From Cyanobium sp. Morenito 9A2 (GTDB taxonomy: Bacteria; Cyanobacteriota; Cyanobacteriia; PCC-6307; Cyanobiaceae): a stretch of DNA of 64,000 nucleotides. Positions 48,266 to 57,452 of this stretch are shown here, in pieces (the first letter of the stretch is position 1; each line of letters starts with the position of its first letter). The stretch lies in NCBI RefSeq assembly GCF_024345575.1, contig NZ_JAGQBJ010000003.1, positions 62,001 through 126,000 of the forward strand, given 5' to 3'. The notes below the pieces were generated by a model. It made no database searches and had not been told where the DNA came from. It was given only the letters and a program-made list of their open reading frames with translations. The position numbers were made by a program, and so were the translations under genes.

Positions 48266-48349
48266 GGGGAGCAGGCCGCCATCTCAATGGCGGAGTCTTC
48301 ATGTTGCAGCGCCTTCGCCGCTATCTGAGTTAATCGAGGCGGGTGAGTC

Positions 48350-49111
48350 TCAGGTGGTGAGCAGGGCTTCCTGCTGGCGTACGAGCTCGAAAAACTCCTG
48401 CTTGAGGCTGGGGTCGTGGCGGAAATCGCCGCGCATCACCGAATTCACCATGCTCGTCTGGGGTTCTTTCACCCCTCGCCACTTCATACAGTAGTGCTGA
48501 GCCTTCACCAGGATCGCCAGACCCTGGGGCTGGCACAGGCGCTCGATCTCATCGGCCAGAATCATCACGGCCTCTTCCTGGATGTGGGGGCGGGAGAACA
48601 CCCAGTCGGCCACCCGGGCAAACTTGGAGAGGCCAATCACCCGATCACCGGGCTTGATGCCGATCCAGCAATTTCCCAAGATCGGGACCAGGTGGTGCGA
48701 GCAGGCGGAGCGGACGCTGATGGGGCCAACGGTATAGATCTCATCGAGCTGTTTGACGTTGGGGAAACTGGCGATCTTGGGCTGCTTGTGGTAGCGGCCC
48801 TTGAACACCTCATGGAGGTACATGCGGGCCACCCGCTCCGCTGTCTCCTCGGTGTTGTGGTCGTTGTCAATGTCAATCACAAGGCTGCGCAGGAGCTCGC
48901 GCACCTTGCCGGCCACCTCGATTTCCAACTGATCGAGTTCACCGTCTTGGAGGTAATCGGCGACGTTGTCGTTGGCGAGATAGGGAACGCCTGCCCCATC
49001 AAGCCGTTGGCGGATGCGCAGGCTGATCGGAGCAGCTACTGAGCCCGGGGAACTGACCGGCTGGGGCGCGGCAGTTTTGAGACTCCTGCTGGAGGGAAGG
49101 GTGGACGTCAT
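48350..49111 (-). CDS. folE: GTP cyclohydrolase I
   Basis: Converts GTP to dihydroneopterin triphosphate for folate and pterins. SACSHHLVPILGNCWIGIKP carries the Cys and His of the zinc site, and GLSKFARVADWVFSRPHIQEE is typical. 253 aa; the first ~45 are variable. ATG 49111 is preferred to an in-frame TTG 9 bases upstream. It follows the SDR gene by 5 bp. Confidence 0.94.
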   Translation of the reverse strand: MTSTLPSSRSLKTAAPQPVSSPGSVAAPISLRIRQRLDGAGVPYLANDNVADYLQDGELDQLEIEVAGKVRELLRSLVIDIDNDHNTEETAERVARMYLHEVFKGRYHKQPKIASFPNVKQLDEIYTVGPISVRSACSHHLVPILGNCWIGIKPGDRVIGLSKFARVADWVFSRPHIQEEAVMILADEIERLCQPQGLAILVKAQHYCMKWRGVKEPQTSMVNSVMRGDFRHDPSLKQEFFELVRQQEALLTT

Positions 49112-49116
49112 GGAGA

Positions 49117-49824
49117 TCAAAGAGTTCCGGTGGCGGGCATGAGGGTGATGTCTTCCACCACCTGGGACGGAGGCTGTTGGGCCAGAAACAACAGGGCTTC
49201 TGCCGCTTGATCTACTGAAAGCATGGCATGGCGATCGAAGTCAGCTTGGACGGTTTCCGTCCCCCAAAGAGGGGTGTCGACCGCCCCCAAGGTGAGCGTG
49301 CTGACGCGGATGCCGTGGCTGCGTTCCTCTTCGGCCAGACAACGGCTGAACGATTCAAGGGCGGCTTTGCTGGCGCAGTAGGCCCCCCATTCAGGGAAGG
49401 CCTTACGGGAGGCGTGACTGTTCACATTGATGATCAGCCCATTGACCGTCCGCAAGCGGGGGAGGAGCGCCTGGGTGACCTGGAACACACTGGTGACATT
49501 GAGCTGAAAGAGCCATTGCCAGTGGCTCAGCGTCATGTCGGCAAGAGTTCCATTGTAAGCAGCGCCGGCATTGTTGATGAGCACCGAGGGCAGTAGACCC
49601 CTGCCGAGCAGATCATCGAGAGCGGGTTGCACCGTCTCTGGATGGCTGAGGTCAACGGTGATCGTTTCCACCCTGCGACCTAGGGCGGAACTGGCTTGGG
49701 CCACCGCTTCGAGGTCAGAAGAGGTGCGGGCAAGGAGCATGAGATCGAAACCGGCTTGGGCGAAGCGGTGGGCGGCTGCGGCTCCGATTCCCCTTGATGC
49801 GCCTGTGATGAGTACGGCAGGCAA
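49117..49824 (-). CDS. Short-chain dehydrogenase/reductase (SDR)
   Basis: 235-aa classical SDR. TGASRGIG binds NAD(P), NNAG is at the usual place, VNSHASR has the catalytic Ser, and YCASK the Tyr-Lys pair. The preceding residue (LARTSSD) suggests NADP(H). Starts with TTG. Operon-like with folE, 5 bp apart, so a pterin-reductase role is possible, but the substrate is unknown. Confidence 0.85.
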   Translation of the reverse strand: MPAVLITGASRGIGAAAAHRFAQAGFDLMLLARTSSDLEAVAQASSALGRRVETITVDLSHPETVQPALDDLLGRGLLPSVLINNAGAAYNGTLADMTLSHWQWLFQLNVTSVFQVTQALLPRLRTVNGLIINVNSHASRKAFPEWGAYCASKAALESFSRCLAEEERSHGIRVSTLTLGAVDTPLWGTETVQADFDRHAMLSVDQAAEALLFLAQQPPSQVVEDITLMPATGTL

Positions 49825-49944
49825 AGGTCACTGTGACTGTCTTGAAAGACTAGGCAGGGAACGGGATTTCCGTGGCGTCGGCATCGTTGACCCAAGCCTG
49901 GGAGCTGCTTGGTCGCGCCGCTGGCTCCAACGTTGACGATCGAC

Positions 49945-51015
49945 TCAAGACCCAGCGTCGCTGGCGCCGAGTGAGATGTCCCCCAGGGCAGGATCAGCCC
50001 CCGAGGGCTGTGCGTCGGAGGCGTCAGCGGCCGACTCCGGCACGGACGATCCCGCTGATTCCAGGAAACGGCCCATTCGCCTGAACTTCGTGTAGCGCTC
50101 CTCAAGGAGCTGGCTCTGGCTGCGCGCCTTGAGCTCGTCCAGGTTCTGGAGCAAGGCCTGCTGAAGGGCGCCTGCGGCCTCCAGGGGTGCCCAGTGGTTG
50201 CCGCCGGAGGGTTCACGGATCACCGCATCGATCACCCCGAGCTTGAGCAGGTCGGGGGCCGTGATCTTGAGGGCGGCGGCGGCAGCAGGGGCCTTGGCGG
50301 CGTCGCGCCAGAGGATTGAGGCGCAGGCTTCTGGACTGGCCACGGTGTAGACGCTGTGCTCGAACATCAATAGTCGGTCGGCCACACCGATGCCCAGGGC
50401 GCCGCCGGAGCCCCCCTCGCCAATGACCGTGGCGATGATCGGCACGCGAAGCCGGAACATCTCACGCAGGTTCACGGCGATGGCTTCCCCTTGCCCCTGC
50501 TCCTCTGCCAGCACCCCGGCGTAGGCGCCGGGGGTGTCGATGAAGCTCAGGATGGGCAAGCGAAAGCGGTCGGCGTGTTCCATCAGGCGGAGGGCCTTGC
50601 GGTAGCCCCCTGGTGAGGCCATGCCGAAATTGCGCGCCACATTTTCCTTGGTGTCGCGTCCCTTCTGGTGGCCGATCAGCACCACGGCCTGATCGCCGAG
50701 GCGCCCCACGCCACCGATCAGGGCTTGGTCGTCGGAGCCCCGCCGGTCGCCATGGAGCTCGTACCACTCCTCGGTGATCAGCTGGATGTAGTCGAGGGTG
50801 CTGGGCCGCTGAGGATGGCGCGCGACCTGGATCTTCTGGGCTGGGGTCAGGGCACTGAAGATGTCCTCGCGGCGGCGGGCCGCCAGGGTTTCCAGCTGCA
50901 CCAGTTGCTGGCTCACATCCACTTCAGAATCCTTCGCCAGTTGTCGGATCTGCTCGATCTGCTCCTCGAGCTCCACCAGGGGTTTCTCGAACGCGAGCAG
51001 GGGGCGGCGGGCCAT
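49945..51015 (-). CDS. accA: Acetyl-CoA carboxylase carboxyltransferase subunit alpha
   Basis: 356-aa subunit that, with AccD, transfers CO2 from biotin to acetyl-CoA and so starts fatty acid synthesis. [64 protein letters not shown] and [16 protein letters not shown] are conserved. About 35 C-terminal residues are an Asp/Ser/Ala-rich tail. It lies 50 bp downstream of aar, so accA, aar and ado form one lipid/alkane cluster. Confidence 0.95.
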   Translation of the reverse strand: MARRPLLAFEKPLVELEEQIEQIRQLAKDSEVDVSQQLVQLETLAARRREDIFSALTPAQKIQVARHPQRPSTLDYIQLITEEWYELHGDRRGSDDQALIGGVGRLGDQAVVLIGHQKGRDTKENVARNFGMASPGGYRKALRLMEHADRFRLPILSFIDTPGAYAGVLAEEQGQGEAIAVNLREMFRLRVPIIATVIGEGGSGGALGIGVADRLLMFEHSVYTVASPEACASILWRDAAKAPAAAAALKITAPDLLKLGVIDAVIREPSGGNHWAPLEAAGALQQALLQNLDELKARSQSQLLEERYTKFRRMGRFLESAGSSVPESAADASDAQPSGADPALGDISLGASDAGS

Positions 51016-51065
51016 GGGTCGGGGGAGAGAGAACGGCGCTGGGCGAGACGGTTGGCGAAACGGAA

Positions 51066-52112
51066 TCAGACGGTCGCCAGGGAACCAAGTTGGGCGGGAG
51101 TGAGTCCCAGGGCCTGGAAGCCGTGGCGCACCGAGGCCTTGCCGATCTTCTCCATGTTGGCCAGGGTGATGTTGTTGCGGCCCCAGCTGAAGTTGGTGTG
51201 CCAGTTTTCGAAGTCAAGCAACATCGCTTCGGCGAAGCACGCGAAGAGTTGGCGCTGGGGATTGGCCATTTCGGCCACTTCCATCATCTGCCAGCCGATG
51301 TCCTGCCAGAACTCGACGATGCCACCCTTGAGCACGTGCACCCCGTTGCCGGCCACCTTGGTGTCCAGGTTCTTGGGGTAGCCGCCGTCGATCATCAGGC
51401 AGGGTTTCGGCAGGCGGGCGGCGTCGATTTCCAGGGTCTGGGGCAGGCTGGCCACCCACACCACCACATCGGCTTCGGCAAGGGCCGGTGCCAGCTCGAG
51501 GATGCGGCCGCCACCGAGCTCGCCCTGCAGATCCAGAAGGGGTAGAGCCTGACGCGCCACCAGCAGAAGTTCCGCCACCCCGGTGTGCTGTTGCAGCCAG
51601 CGGCAGACGGCGCTGCCGATGTCACCGGTGGCACCGACCACGGCCACCTTGGCGCGGTTGAGCTCAATGCCCACCAGGGGAGCGTTGGTTTCGACCTGGC
51701 GGCAGATCACCCAGGCGGTGTGGGTGTTGCCGGTGGTGAAGCGCGACCACTCAAGCATCGTGGAGCGAATCTGCTGGAACTGAAGCAGCTTGAAATTCTC
51801 AAAGATGATCGAGGTGAAGCCCCCCAGGGCAGTGATGTCGATGCCGCTTTTCTGGGCCAGCTCCATGGCGTTGAGGACCTTGCGCCGAGCCGTTTTGAAG
51901 CGGCTGAGCATCTCCGGCACGAAGCAGGAGTCGATGTAGGAGCCTTGGATCGTGGCGCCCGTGGGGCTGGTGACCTGGATGGTTTCCAGCAGCTGGGGCG
52001 GGGCACTGCACCACATGTCCAGATCGCCATCGGCATAGTCGTCGTAGCCGAGGGTGCGGGCCTTGTGGCGTGCTTCCTCAAAACTGCTGGAGTGACCGAT
52101 CAGACCAAACAT
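51066..52112 (-). CDS. aar: Long-chain acyl-ACP reductase (alkane synthesis)
   Basis: 348-aa NADPH enzyme that turns acyl-ACP into fatty aldehyde. [19 protein letters not shown] is the family N-terminus; [15 protein letters not shown] is the Rossmann nucleotide motif, and the catalytic Cys is in [12 protein letters not shown]. Upstream in-frame codons before ATG 52112 are spurious. Second gene after ado (94 bp apart). Confidence 0.96.
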   Translation of the reverse strand: MFGLIGHSSSFEEARHKARTLGYDDYADGDLDMWCSAPPQLLETIQVTSPTGATIQGSYIDSCFVPEMLSRFKTARRKVLNAMELAQKSGIDITALGGFTSIIFENFKLLQFQQIRSTMLEWSRFTTGNTHTAWVICRQVETNAPLVGIELNRAKVAVVGATGDIGSAVCRWLQQHTGVAELLLVARQALPLLDLQGELGGGRILELAPALAEADVVVWVASLPQTLEIDAARLPKPCLMIDGGYPKNLDTKVAGNGVHVLKGGIVEFWQDIGWQMMEVAEMANPQRQLFACFAEAMLLDFENWHTNFSWGRNNITLANMEKIGKASVRHGFQALGLTPAQLGSLATV

Positions 52113-52206
52113 GCGCGGCGAATGAACGGAGGCGGGACATGGAACCAGTGGAGCATGCGGCGTTACCGACCTCGCCTGGGGGCAAGGATCCATTCGGCCG
52201 GGGAGC

Positions 52207-52935
52207 TCAGACCAGGGCCGCCGCTGCCATCCGGGCAATTTCGCGGGTGCTGAACCCGATGTGGGTGAGCGCTTCTTGGTAGGCGATCAGGAAATCTTCG
52301 ATGAGGTCTTCCTTGTCCATCTGAAGCACGGCCGCGTCGGAGGCCACGCGATCGAGCATCGTGCGAACCAGGGGCAGGTTGGCCCGATTGGCCTGCTCAA
52401 GTTCAGCGCGGCTGGCCTCGAAATTGGCCTTCAACCACTCCTGGCCGTAGTTGAGATGGGTGTATTCGTCCTTGACGACCCCTTCTGTGATTTTGCGGGC
52501 GAAGGGATCGGCGACGGGAATGTAGATATGATAAGCCGCGATGGCGAAGGCCTCGATCAGCAAGGCCTGGATCAGCAGGCACGTAACCACTTTGCCTTCG
52601 CTGAGGGCACTCTGAAAATTGTTGCGCAGGGGTGAGAAGAATTCCCGGCCGAAGTCCATGTCTGCTTCCACCGCAAGGTTCTTGCCGCAGGCGGTGAAGC
52701 CCTTCATGTGCTTGAGCTCCATGCGTGCCAGACGATCGAGCTCTTCGGCCTGATCGGGGAGCAAGGTGCCGAGGGAGATGTAGTTGTCGTGGGCTTCCTG
52801 TTCGCCCTCGATCACGATGGCGTTAATCCGGCTGTAGGCGTCCTTGTAGGAGGCACTGCCGAAATCTGGCAAATTCGTGCCGGAAACCCCGAGGGAGGCG
52901 GTATCCAGGCCCGCGTCTGATTCGAGGATCGGCAT
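52207..52935 (-). CDS. ado: Aldehyde deformylating oxygenase
   Basis: 242-aa di-iron enzyme that converts fatty aldehydes to alkanes plus formate. Metal ligands are visible: E43, E73 and H76 (ELKH), E128, E157 and H160 (EYTH). The N-terminus up to [20 protein letters not shown] is close to marine Synechococcus/Prochlorococcus enzymes. With aar it makes the heptadecane/pentadecane that cyanobacterial membranes contain. Confidence 0.96.
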   Translation of the reverse strand: MPILESDAGLDTASLGVSGTNLPDFGSASYKDAYSRINAIVIEGEQEAHDNYISLGTLLPDQAEELDRLARMELKHMKGFTACGKNLAVEADMDFGREFFSPLRNNFQSALSEGKVVTCLLIQALLIEAFAIAAYHIYIPVADPFARKITEGVVKDEYTHLNYGQEWLKANFEASRAELEQANRANLPLVRTMLDRVASDAAVLQMDKEDLIEDFLIAYQEALTHIGFSTREIARMAAAALV

Positions 52936-53011
52936 GGCGTCCTTGCATCGCTAGAGAAGTCTCGACTTTAGCCATCACCGCCAGGCCCCGCCTGACGGGT
53001 CTCCACCTGAC

Positions 53012-53836
53012 TCAGGGGGCAGGGGCCTCCGCTGATGGGGCCGACGGACCTCCGCTCGGCCGTGGCGGCCAGGTGCTGGTCAGCAGATTGGTGAGCAGGC
53101 GGCTCCAGCCCTCCACCAAAGCCTCGTTCAAGGACGCTCCCAGGGCCTGGCTGGCGCCGGAGGCATCGCCAACAACGCCAGAGTTGGAGAGATCGCCCGT
53201 GAGCCAGGCCTCGGGTACTGGCCCCTCCAGGCTCCAACCGGGGGGGGGCGGGCTGCTGAGCTGACCGTCCCGTGGTCGGTCGGGCCCAACGTGTTTCGGG
53301 TCCAGATGGAGCATCAGGCTGGTTTCCGCCAGGCCCGCATGCAGGCCTTCGCTGCGCTCGGGTTCCGGGAGCTGGGCGCTGACACCCTCTGGGCCACTCC
53401 ACAGAAAGCAAGGCAGCACCGCCAGCTCAGGATGCAAGGCCCGCAGTTGCCGGGCCGCCGCCTGCAGCAGGCCGATCTGGCCGCCATGGCCGTTGAACAG
53501 CACCAGACGCTCGAAGCCCGTTCGCGCCAGATCCGCTCCCACCTGCAGCACCAGCGCGATCAGCAGCTCCGCCGGCAGGCTCACGGTGCCGGGGAAAGCC
53601 TGGTGTTCGGGGGAGAAGCCGAACGGGCAAAGGGGCAGCCGCCAGATCGGCAACTGCGGTTCCAGCCGTTCCAGCACGGCGCTGGCGATCCGCTCGGCGA
53701 ACAGCCCGTCGGTGCCAAGCGGCAGATGGGGGCCGTGCTGCTCGAAGGCGCCCAGGGGCCAGAGCACCGTGCTGCCCTCCCGGCGGGCGGCCCCCTGCAC
53801 ATCGGGCCAGGCCATGTGAGCCAGGGAGCGTTTCAT
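53012..53836 (-). CDS. Creatininase family amidohydrolase
   Basis: 274-aa metal-dependent hydrolase. LGAFEQHGPHLPLGTDG supplies Glu, His and Asp ligands, LFNGHGGQIGLL a His, and HAGLAETSLML a Glu. Cyanobacterial members do not act on creatinine in any known way; relatives include F420- and mycofactocin-type and formamide hydrolases. The C-terminal ~25 residues are Pro/Ser-rich. Divergent from the S1 gene with only 46 bp between starts. Confidence 0.83.
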   Translation of the reverse strand: MKRSLAHMAWPDVQGAARREGSTVLWPLGAFEQHGPHLPLGTDGLFAERIASAVLERLEPQLPIWRLPLCPFGFSPEHQAFPGTVSLPAELLIALVLQVGADLARTGFERLVLFNGHGGQIGLLQAAARQLRALHPELAVLPCFLWSGPEGVSAQLPEPERSEGLHAGLAETSLMLHLDPKHVGPDRPRDGQLSSPPPPGWSLEGPVPEAWLTGDLSNSGVVGDASGASQALGASLNEALVEGWSRLLTNLLTSTWPPRPSGGPSAPSAEAPAP

Positions 53837-53882
53837 CCGAGGGGTCGTCTCTAGAGTGGAAGGCTGTCACCTTTTCCAGGCC

Positions 53883-55244
53883 ATGGCCGGATCCGGCAAC
53901 CCGCAGCCGCCTCAACCGGCCCGTTCACCCCGGCCCCTCCCGCCCCAGGCGGCCCGGCCGCCGGCCGCTCCACCCGTGGCGGGAGCCCCCTCCCGTCAAC
54001 CCCTTCAGGTGCTGCACATCAGCAAGCGCGAAGAGCAGCAACAGCTTGAGCAACAGGCCGCTGCCGCCCGGGCCGAAGCCGAGGTGGCCCTCCAGCGCGC
54101 TGCCGACCTTGAGAACGCTGCCCGGGTGGCCCGCGGTGAGGCGCCTCTGCAGGCCCCCGTTCGGCCAGCTGCCTCCACCAGGTCGGTGGCAAGAAAGCTC
54201 GACTCCCCCGGTGATGACGCCCTGTTCGATCTGGGTGAGCTTGAGGGGCTCACGATGGCCGACCTGCTGGGTCCCGCCGACAAGCGCTCGAAGGGGGGGC
54301 GTTCCGCCCCCGCCTCGGCGCCCGCCCCAGCGGTCAGCACCGCCCGCAGTGTCGATGATTTCGACTTCGACGAGGAGGCCTTCCTGGCCGCCCTCGACGA
54401 GAACGAGCCCGTGGGGACCACCGGAGAGGTGGTCAGCGGTGTCGTGATCGGCCCGGAGAGTGATGGGGTCTACGTGGACATCGGAGGCAAGGCCCCTGCG
54501 TTCATGCCCAAGGGCGAATGCGGTCTCGGGGTGATCACCAACCTCAAGGAGCGTTTCCCCAAGGGACTGACGATCGAGGTGTTGGTCACGCGTGAGCAGA
54601 ACGCTGACGGGATGGTCACGGTCAGTTGCCGGGCCCTGGCGCTTCGACAGAGCTGGGACAAGGTCAAGCAGCTGGAAAAGGACGGCAAGGTTGTGCAGGT
54701 GAAGATCACCGGCTTCAACAGGGGTGGTGTCACCGGCGATCTCGAGGGCCTACGGGCCTTCATTCCCCGCTCCCAGCTGCAGGAGGGGGAGAACCACGAA
54801 GCCCTGGTGGGCCGAACGCTCGGCCTGGCCTTCCTCGAGGTCAACGGTGACACCCGCAAGCTGGTCCTCTCGGAAAAGCGCGCCGCCATTTCCGCCCGCT
54901 TCTCCGATCTGGAAGTGGGTCAGTTGGTGGAGGGCCAGGTGGTTTCGGTGAAGCCCTACGGCTTCTTCGTCGATCTGGGCGGAGTGAGCGGACTGTTGCA
55001 CCACTCCGCTGTCACCGGCGGAAGCCTGCGGGAGCTGCGGGAGGTGTTCGACCAAGGGGATCGGGTCAAGGCCCTGATCACCGAGCTGGATCCTGGCCGC
55101 GGACGCATCGCTTTGAACACCGCCCTGCTGGAGGGCCAACCTGGAGAACTGCTGGTCGAGAAGGAGAAGGTGATGGCTGAAGCGGTCGATCGGGCCAACC
55201 GAGCCCGCAGCGTGCTGCGCCAGCAGGAGCAGAACGCCGGATGA
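53883..55244 (+). CDS. S1-domain RNA-binding protein (ribosomal protein S1-like)
   Basis: 453 aa. The N-terminal ~160 residues are Pro/Ala/Gln-rich with a coiled coil (about 45-85). Three S1 modules follow: TGEVVSGVVIGPESDGVYVD (about 180-250), a divergent one at VQVKITGFNRGGVTGDLEGL (about 270-340) and the clearest, VEGQVVSVKPYGFFVDLGG (about 350-420). Cyanobacteria often carry two S1-like proteins; this resembles the second (Rps1b type). It overlaps the next gene by four bases (ATGA). Confidence 0.85.
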   Translation: MAGSGNPQPPQPARSPRPLPPQAARPPAAPPVAGAPSRQPLQVLHISKREEQQQLEQQAAAARAEAEVALQRAADLENAARVARGEAPLQAPVRPAASTRSVARKLDSPGDDALFDLGELEGLTMADLLGPADKRSKGGRSAPASAPAPAVSTARSVDDFDFDEEAFLAALDENEPVGTTGEVVSGVVIGPESDGVYVDIGGKAPAFMPKGECGLGVITNLKERFPKGLTIEVLVTREQNADGMVTVSCRALALRQSWDKVKQLEKDGKVVQVKITGFNRGGVTGDLEGLRAFIPRSQLQEGENHEALVGRTLGLAFLEVNGDTRKLVLSEKRAAISARFSDLEVGQLVEGQVVSVKPYGFFVDLGGVSGLLHHSAVTGGSLRELREVFDQGDRVKALITELDPGRGRIALNTALLEGQPGELLVEKEKVMAEAVDRANRARSVLRQQEQNAG

Positions 55245-56116
55245 TCACGGCCGTCCTCGCCGACTGGGAACTCGATTACTACTCCAGGCCGGTGCTTGAG
55301 CCGGATGGAAAAAAGCGCTGGGAGCTGTTGATCTGCTCAAGCCCCGCCCTGGATCGAGCTGAACCGTTTTTTCGCTGGCACCTCACCTGCCCCGCCGGCA
55401 GCGTTAACTCGGCCTGGCTCAAGGGGGCCCTCGATCAGGCCCTGGCCGAGGCCAGCGCCCAGGGCTTTGCTCCCCCCCGCCGCCTGCGCTGCTGGCGCGG
55501 TTCGATGCGCACCATGGTGCAGCGGGCTGCGGAGCAACTGGGCCTCGATGTGATTCCCTCCCGCCGCTGCTATGCCCTGGTGGAGTGGCTGCAGGAGCGC
55601 CAGCGCTCGGTGTATCCCCAGGAGCCTGGTTTCCTGGCCGGGCCCCTGGCGCCGCCCCCCACCGCCATTCAGCCCCTGGCGTTGCCCCTGCCCGAGACGG
55701 TGCGCGGGGACAGTTGGGATTGGGCCACGATTCCCCTGGGCGATCTGCGCGACGCCGCCCAGTGGCCGATCGGATTCTCTGGTTTGGTGGCCCTGCCGGA
55801 AGGGCTTGATCCCGCCGCCCCCGTCCAGGGGGTGCGCCTGTTCAGCCGCACCCGAGCCCTGGCCATCGCCGGTTGGCTGGCGGGGTTGGAGCCGGTGCGA
55901 CTGGAGATCACGGGAGAACAGCTGGTGCTGGAGGCGGGGATCGAATCCCGCTGGCTGCTGGCCAACCTTGGGGCCGATGAGGCTGCGGCAGCGACGCAGG
56001 CCTTTCGTTCCGCCCGCGAGCAGGCTGGCGGGGTGCAGTTCATCGCTGTGCAGGCCAGCGTCAGCGAGCCGCGGTTGGAGGGGTTCTGGCTGCTGCGGGA
56101 CCTGCCCGATCCCTGA
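55241..56116 (+). CDS. Tab2/Atab2 family RNA-binding protein
   Basis: 291-aa soluble protein starting ITAVLADWELDYYSRPVLEP, the diagnostic N-terminus of the Tab2/Atab2 family, with the charged GKKRWELLIC stretch after it and a LRCWRGSMRTMVQRAAEQLG core. In algae and plants Tab2/Atab2 promotes translation of psaB and other photosystem mRNAs. Co-translated with the S1 protein (4-bp overlap), so the two may work together in translation control. Confidence 0.88.
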   Translation: MITAVLADWELDYYSRPVLEPDGKKRWELLICSSPALDRAEPFFRWHLTCPAGSVNSAWLKGALDQALAEASAQGFAPPRRLRCWRGSMRTMVQRAAEQLGLDVIPSRRCYALVEWLQERQRSVYPQEPGFLAGPLAPPPTAIQPLALPLPETVRGDSWDWATIPLGDLRDAAQWPIGFSGLVALPEGLDPAAPVQGVRLFSRTRALAIAGWLAGLEPVRLEITGEQLVLEAGIESRWLLANLGADEAAAATQAFRSAREQAGGVQFIAVQASVSEPRLEGFWLLRDLPDP

Positions 56117-56124
56117 GTTCAGCC

Positions 56125-56928
56125 ATGGCTGAGGCCATCGATCCTCCCTTTGATCGCCCCGATGTGGGCTTCAACGCCCTGGAGGGCTGGAGCTGGATTG
56201 GCTGTTATGGGGGCTACTACCTGCAGTGCGATCGGCTCGCTGAATTCGAGCACGGCTTCTTCACCCGCCAGTGGTCGGGCAGGGGACCCGAGGTCCTCGC
56301 CGGTGTCATCAGTGCCGGCGTGAGTGTGCACCGACCCAGCCAGATCCATGGCGCCGTGGTTCTTCCGGCCTCCCAGGCCCCTTCAGCCCCCTGGCCGGAG
56401 GCGGATGGGCTGGTGAGTGATCAAGGCGGCCAGAGTCTTTGGGTTTGTGGCGCCGACTGTCCGCCGGTGCTGATCGCTGATCCCGCCAGTGGCCGGGTGG
56501 CGGCTTGCCACGCCGGTTGGCGGGGGATGGCCGCGCGGATTCTCCCAGCGGCGATCGAGCAGTTGGTGCGCTCAGGCAGCCTCCGCGAGCACCTGCAGGT
56601 GGCCTTGGGTCCGGCGATCAGCGGCACCAACTACCAGGTGGAGCGACGGGTCAGCGAGCAGGTGGCCCTGGCCCTCGGCGGTGATGACCTTTCCGAGCGG
56701 TTCGCGGCCCTCGAAGCGGTTTCTGCAATTGTCCCTGACGGGGAACCAGGTCGCGATCGGCTCGATCTTCGTTTGGCGATTCGGCTGCAACTGGAGCGCG
56801 AGGGGATTACCGCGGACGCGATCAGTGCCTGTCCGCTCTGCACGTTTGAGGAGCCTCTGCTGTTCCATTCCTGGCGGCGGGATCAGGTCAAGGCCGTTCA
56901 GTGGAGTGGCATCGTTGCCCAGTCTTAA
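56125..56928 (+). CDS. pgeF: Peptidoglycan editing factor PgeF / YfiH (purine nucleoside phosphorylase-like)
   Basis: 267 aa. VCGADCPPVLIADPASG and ACHAGWRGMAARI hold the Cys/His metal ligands of the YfiH family; QIHGAVV is a further conserved His. The family corrects peptidoglycan precursors and has purine phosphorylase/laccase-like activity. It follows the Tab2 gene by 8 bp, same strand. Confidence 0.9.
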   Translation: MAEAIDPPFDRPDVGFNALEGWSWIGCYGGYYLQCDRLAEFEHGFFTRQWSGRGPEVLAGVISAGVSVHRPSQIHGAVVLPASQAPSAPWPEADGLVSDQGGQSLWVCGADCPPVLIADPASGRVAACHAGWRGMAARILPAAIEQLVRSGSLREHLQVALGPAISGTNYQVERRVSEQVALALGGDDLSERFAALEAVSAIVPDGEPGRDRLDLRLAIRLQLEREGITADAISACPLCTFEEPLLFHSWRRDQVKAVQWSGIVAQS

Positions 56929-56932
56929 TAGT

Positions 56933-56942
56933 CCAATATTGG
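56933..56942. promoter_or_regulatory. 10-bp palindrome upstream of the cyAbrB gene
   Basis: CCAATATTGG is a perfect palindrome directly after pgeF, about 150 bases before the AbrB-like gene, in AT-richer DNA than the surroundings. It may be an operator; a chance match is not excluded. Confidence 0.2.
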
Positions 56943-57089
56943 GTCAAGGTGTTCCATGCGAACGTATGGCCGTTGTGGGCAGGCCCCCAGGGGAGAGGGG
57001 GAGAATGTTGATCCGCCGAGTATCACCTTTGGACGCAACGCAAGCTGCCGATGAGGTGAGAAGATGGGGCTGTTCGCACACATTCGACC

Positions 57090-57452
57090 ATGCTCACAGG
57101 TGCTGATCTTCTGGCAAAGGTCAAGGAATTAGGAGACTCTGGCAAATCGGAGATCGTGCGGGCCTGCGGTTACGTCTCTAGCAAGAAAGACGGCAGTGAG
57201 CGGCTGAATTTCACGGCCTTCTATGAAGCGCTTCTGGCAGCGAAAGGCGTTGATTTTGCCGCAGGGAGCAAGACCTCCAAAGGGGGGCGCAAGCTCAGCT
57301 ACACCACCAAGGTTCAATTCAACGGTAACCTCATGGTTGGTAAGGCCTACACCTCCATCCTCGATCTTTCCCCCGGCGATGAGTTCGAGATCAAGCTGGG
57401 TCGCAAGCAGATTCGTCTGGTGCCCCTGGGAAGTGACGACGATGAAGAGTGA
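57090..57452 (+). CDS. AbrB-like transcriptional regulator (cyAbrB)
   Basis: 120-aa member of the cyanobacterial AbrB family. The DNA-binding SpoVT/AbrB-like part is at the C-terminus here (MVGKAYTSILDLSPGDEFEI and the RKQIRLVPL after it), the reverse of Bacillus AbrB. In Synechocystis cyAbrBs govern carbon/nitrogen balance, including sbtA and ndhF3, which makes it a candidate regulator of the carbon genes in this window. The last 62 bp overlap the convergent FAD-oxidoreductase gene. Confidence 0.9.
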   Translation: MLTGADLLAKVKELGDSGKSEIVRACGYVSSKKDGSERLNFTAFYEALLAAKGVDFAAGSKTSKGGRKLSYTTKVQFNGNLMVGKAYTSILDLSPGDEFEIKLGRKQIRLVPLGSDDDEE

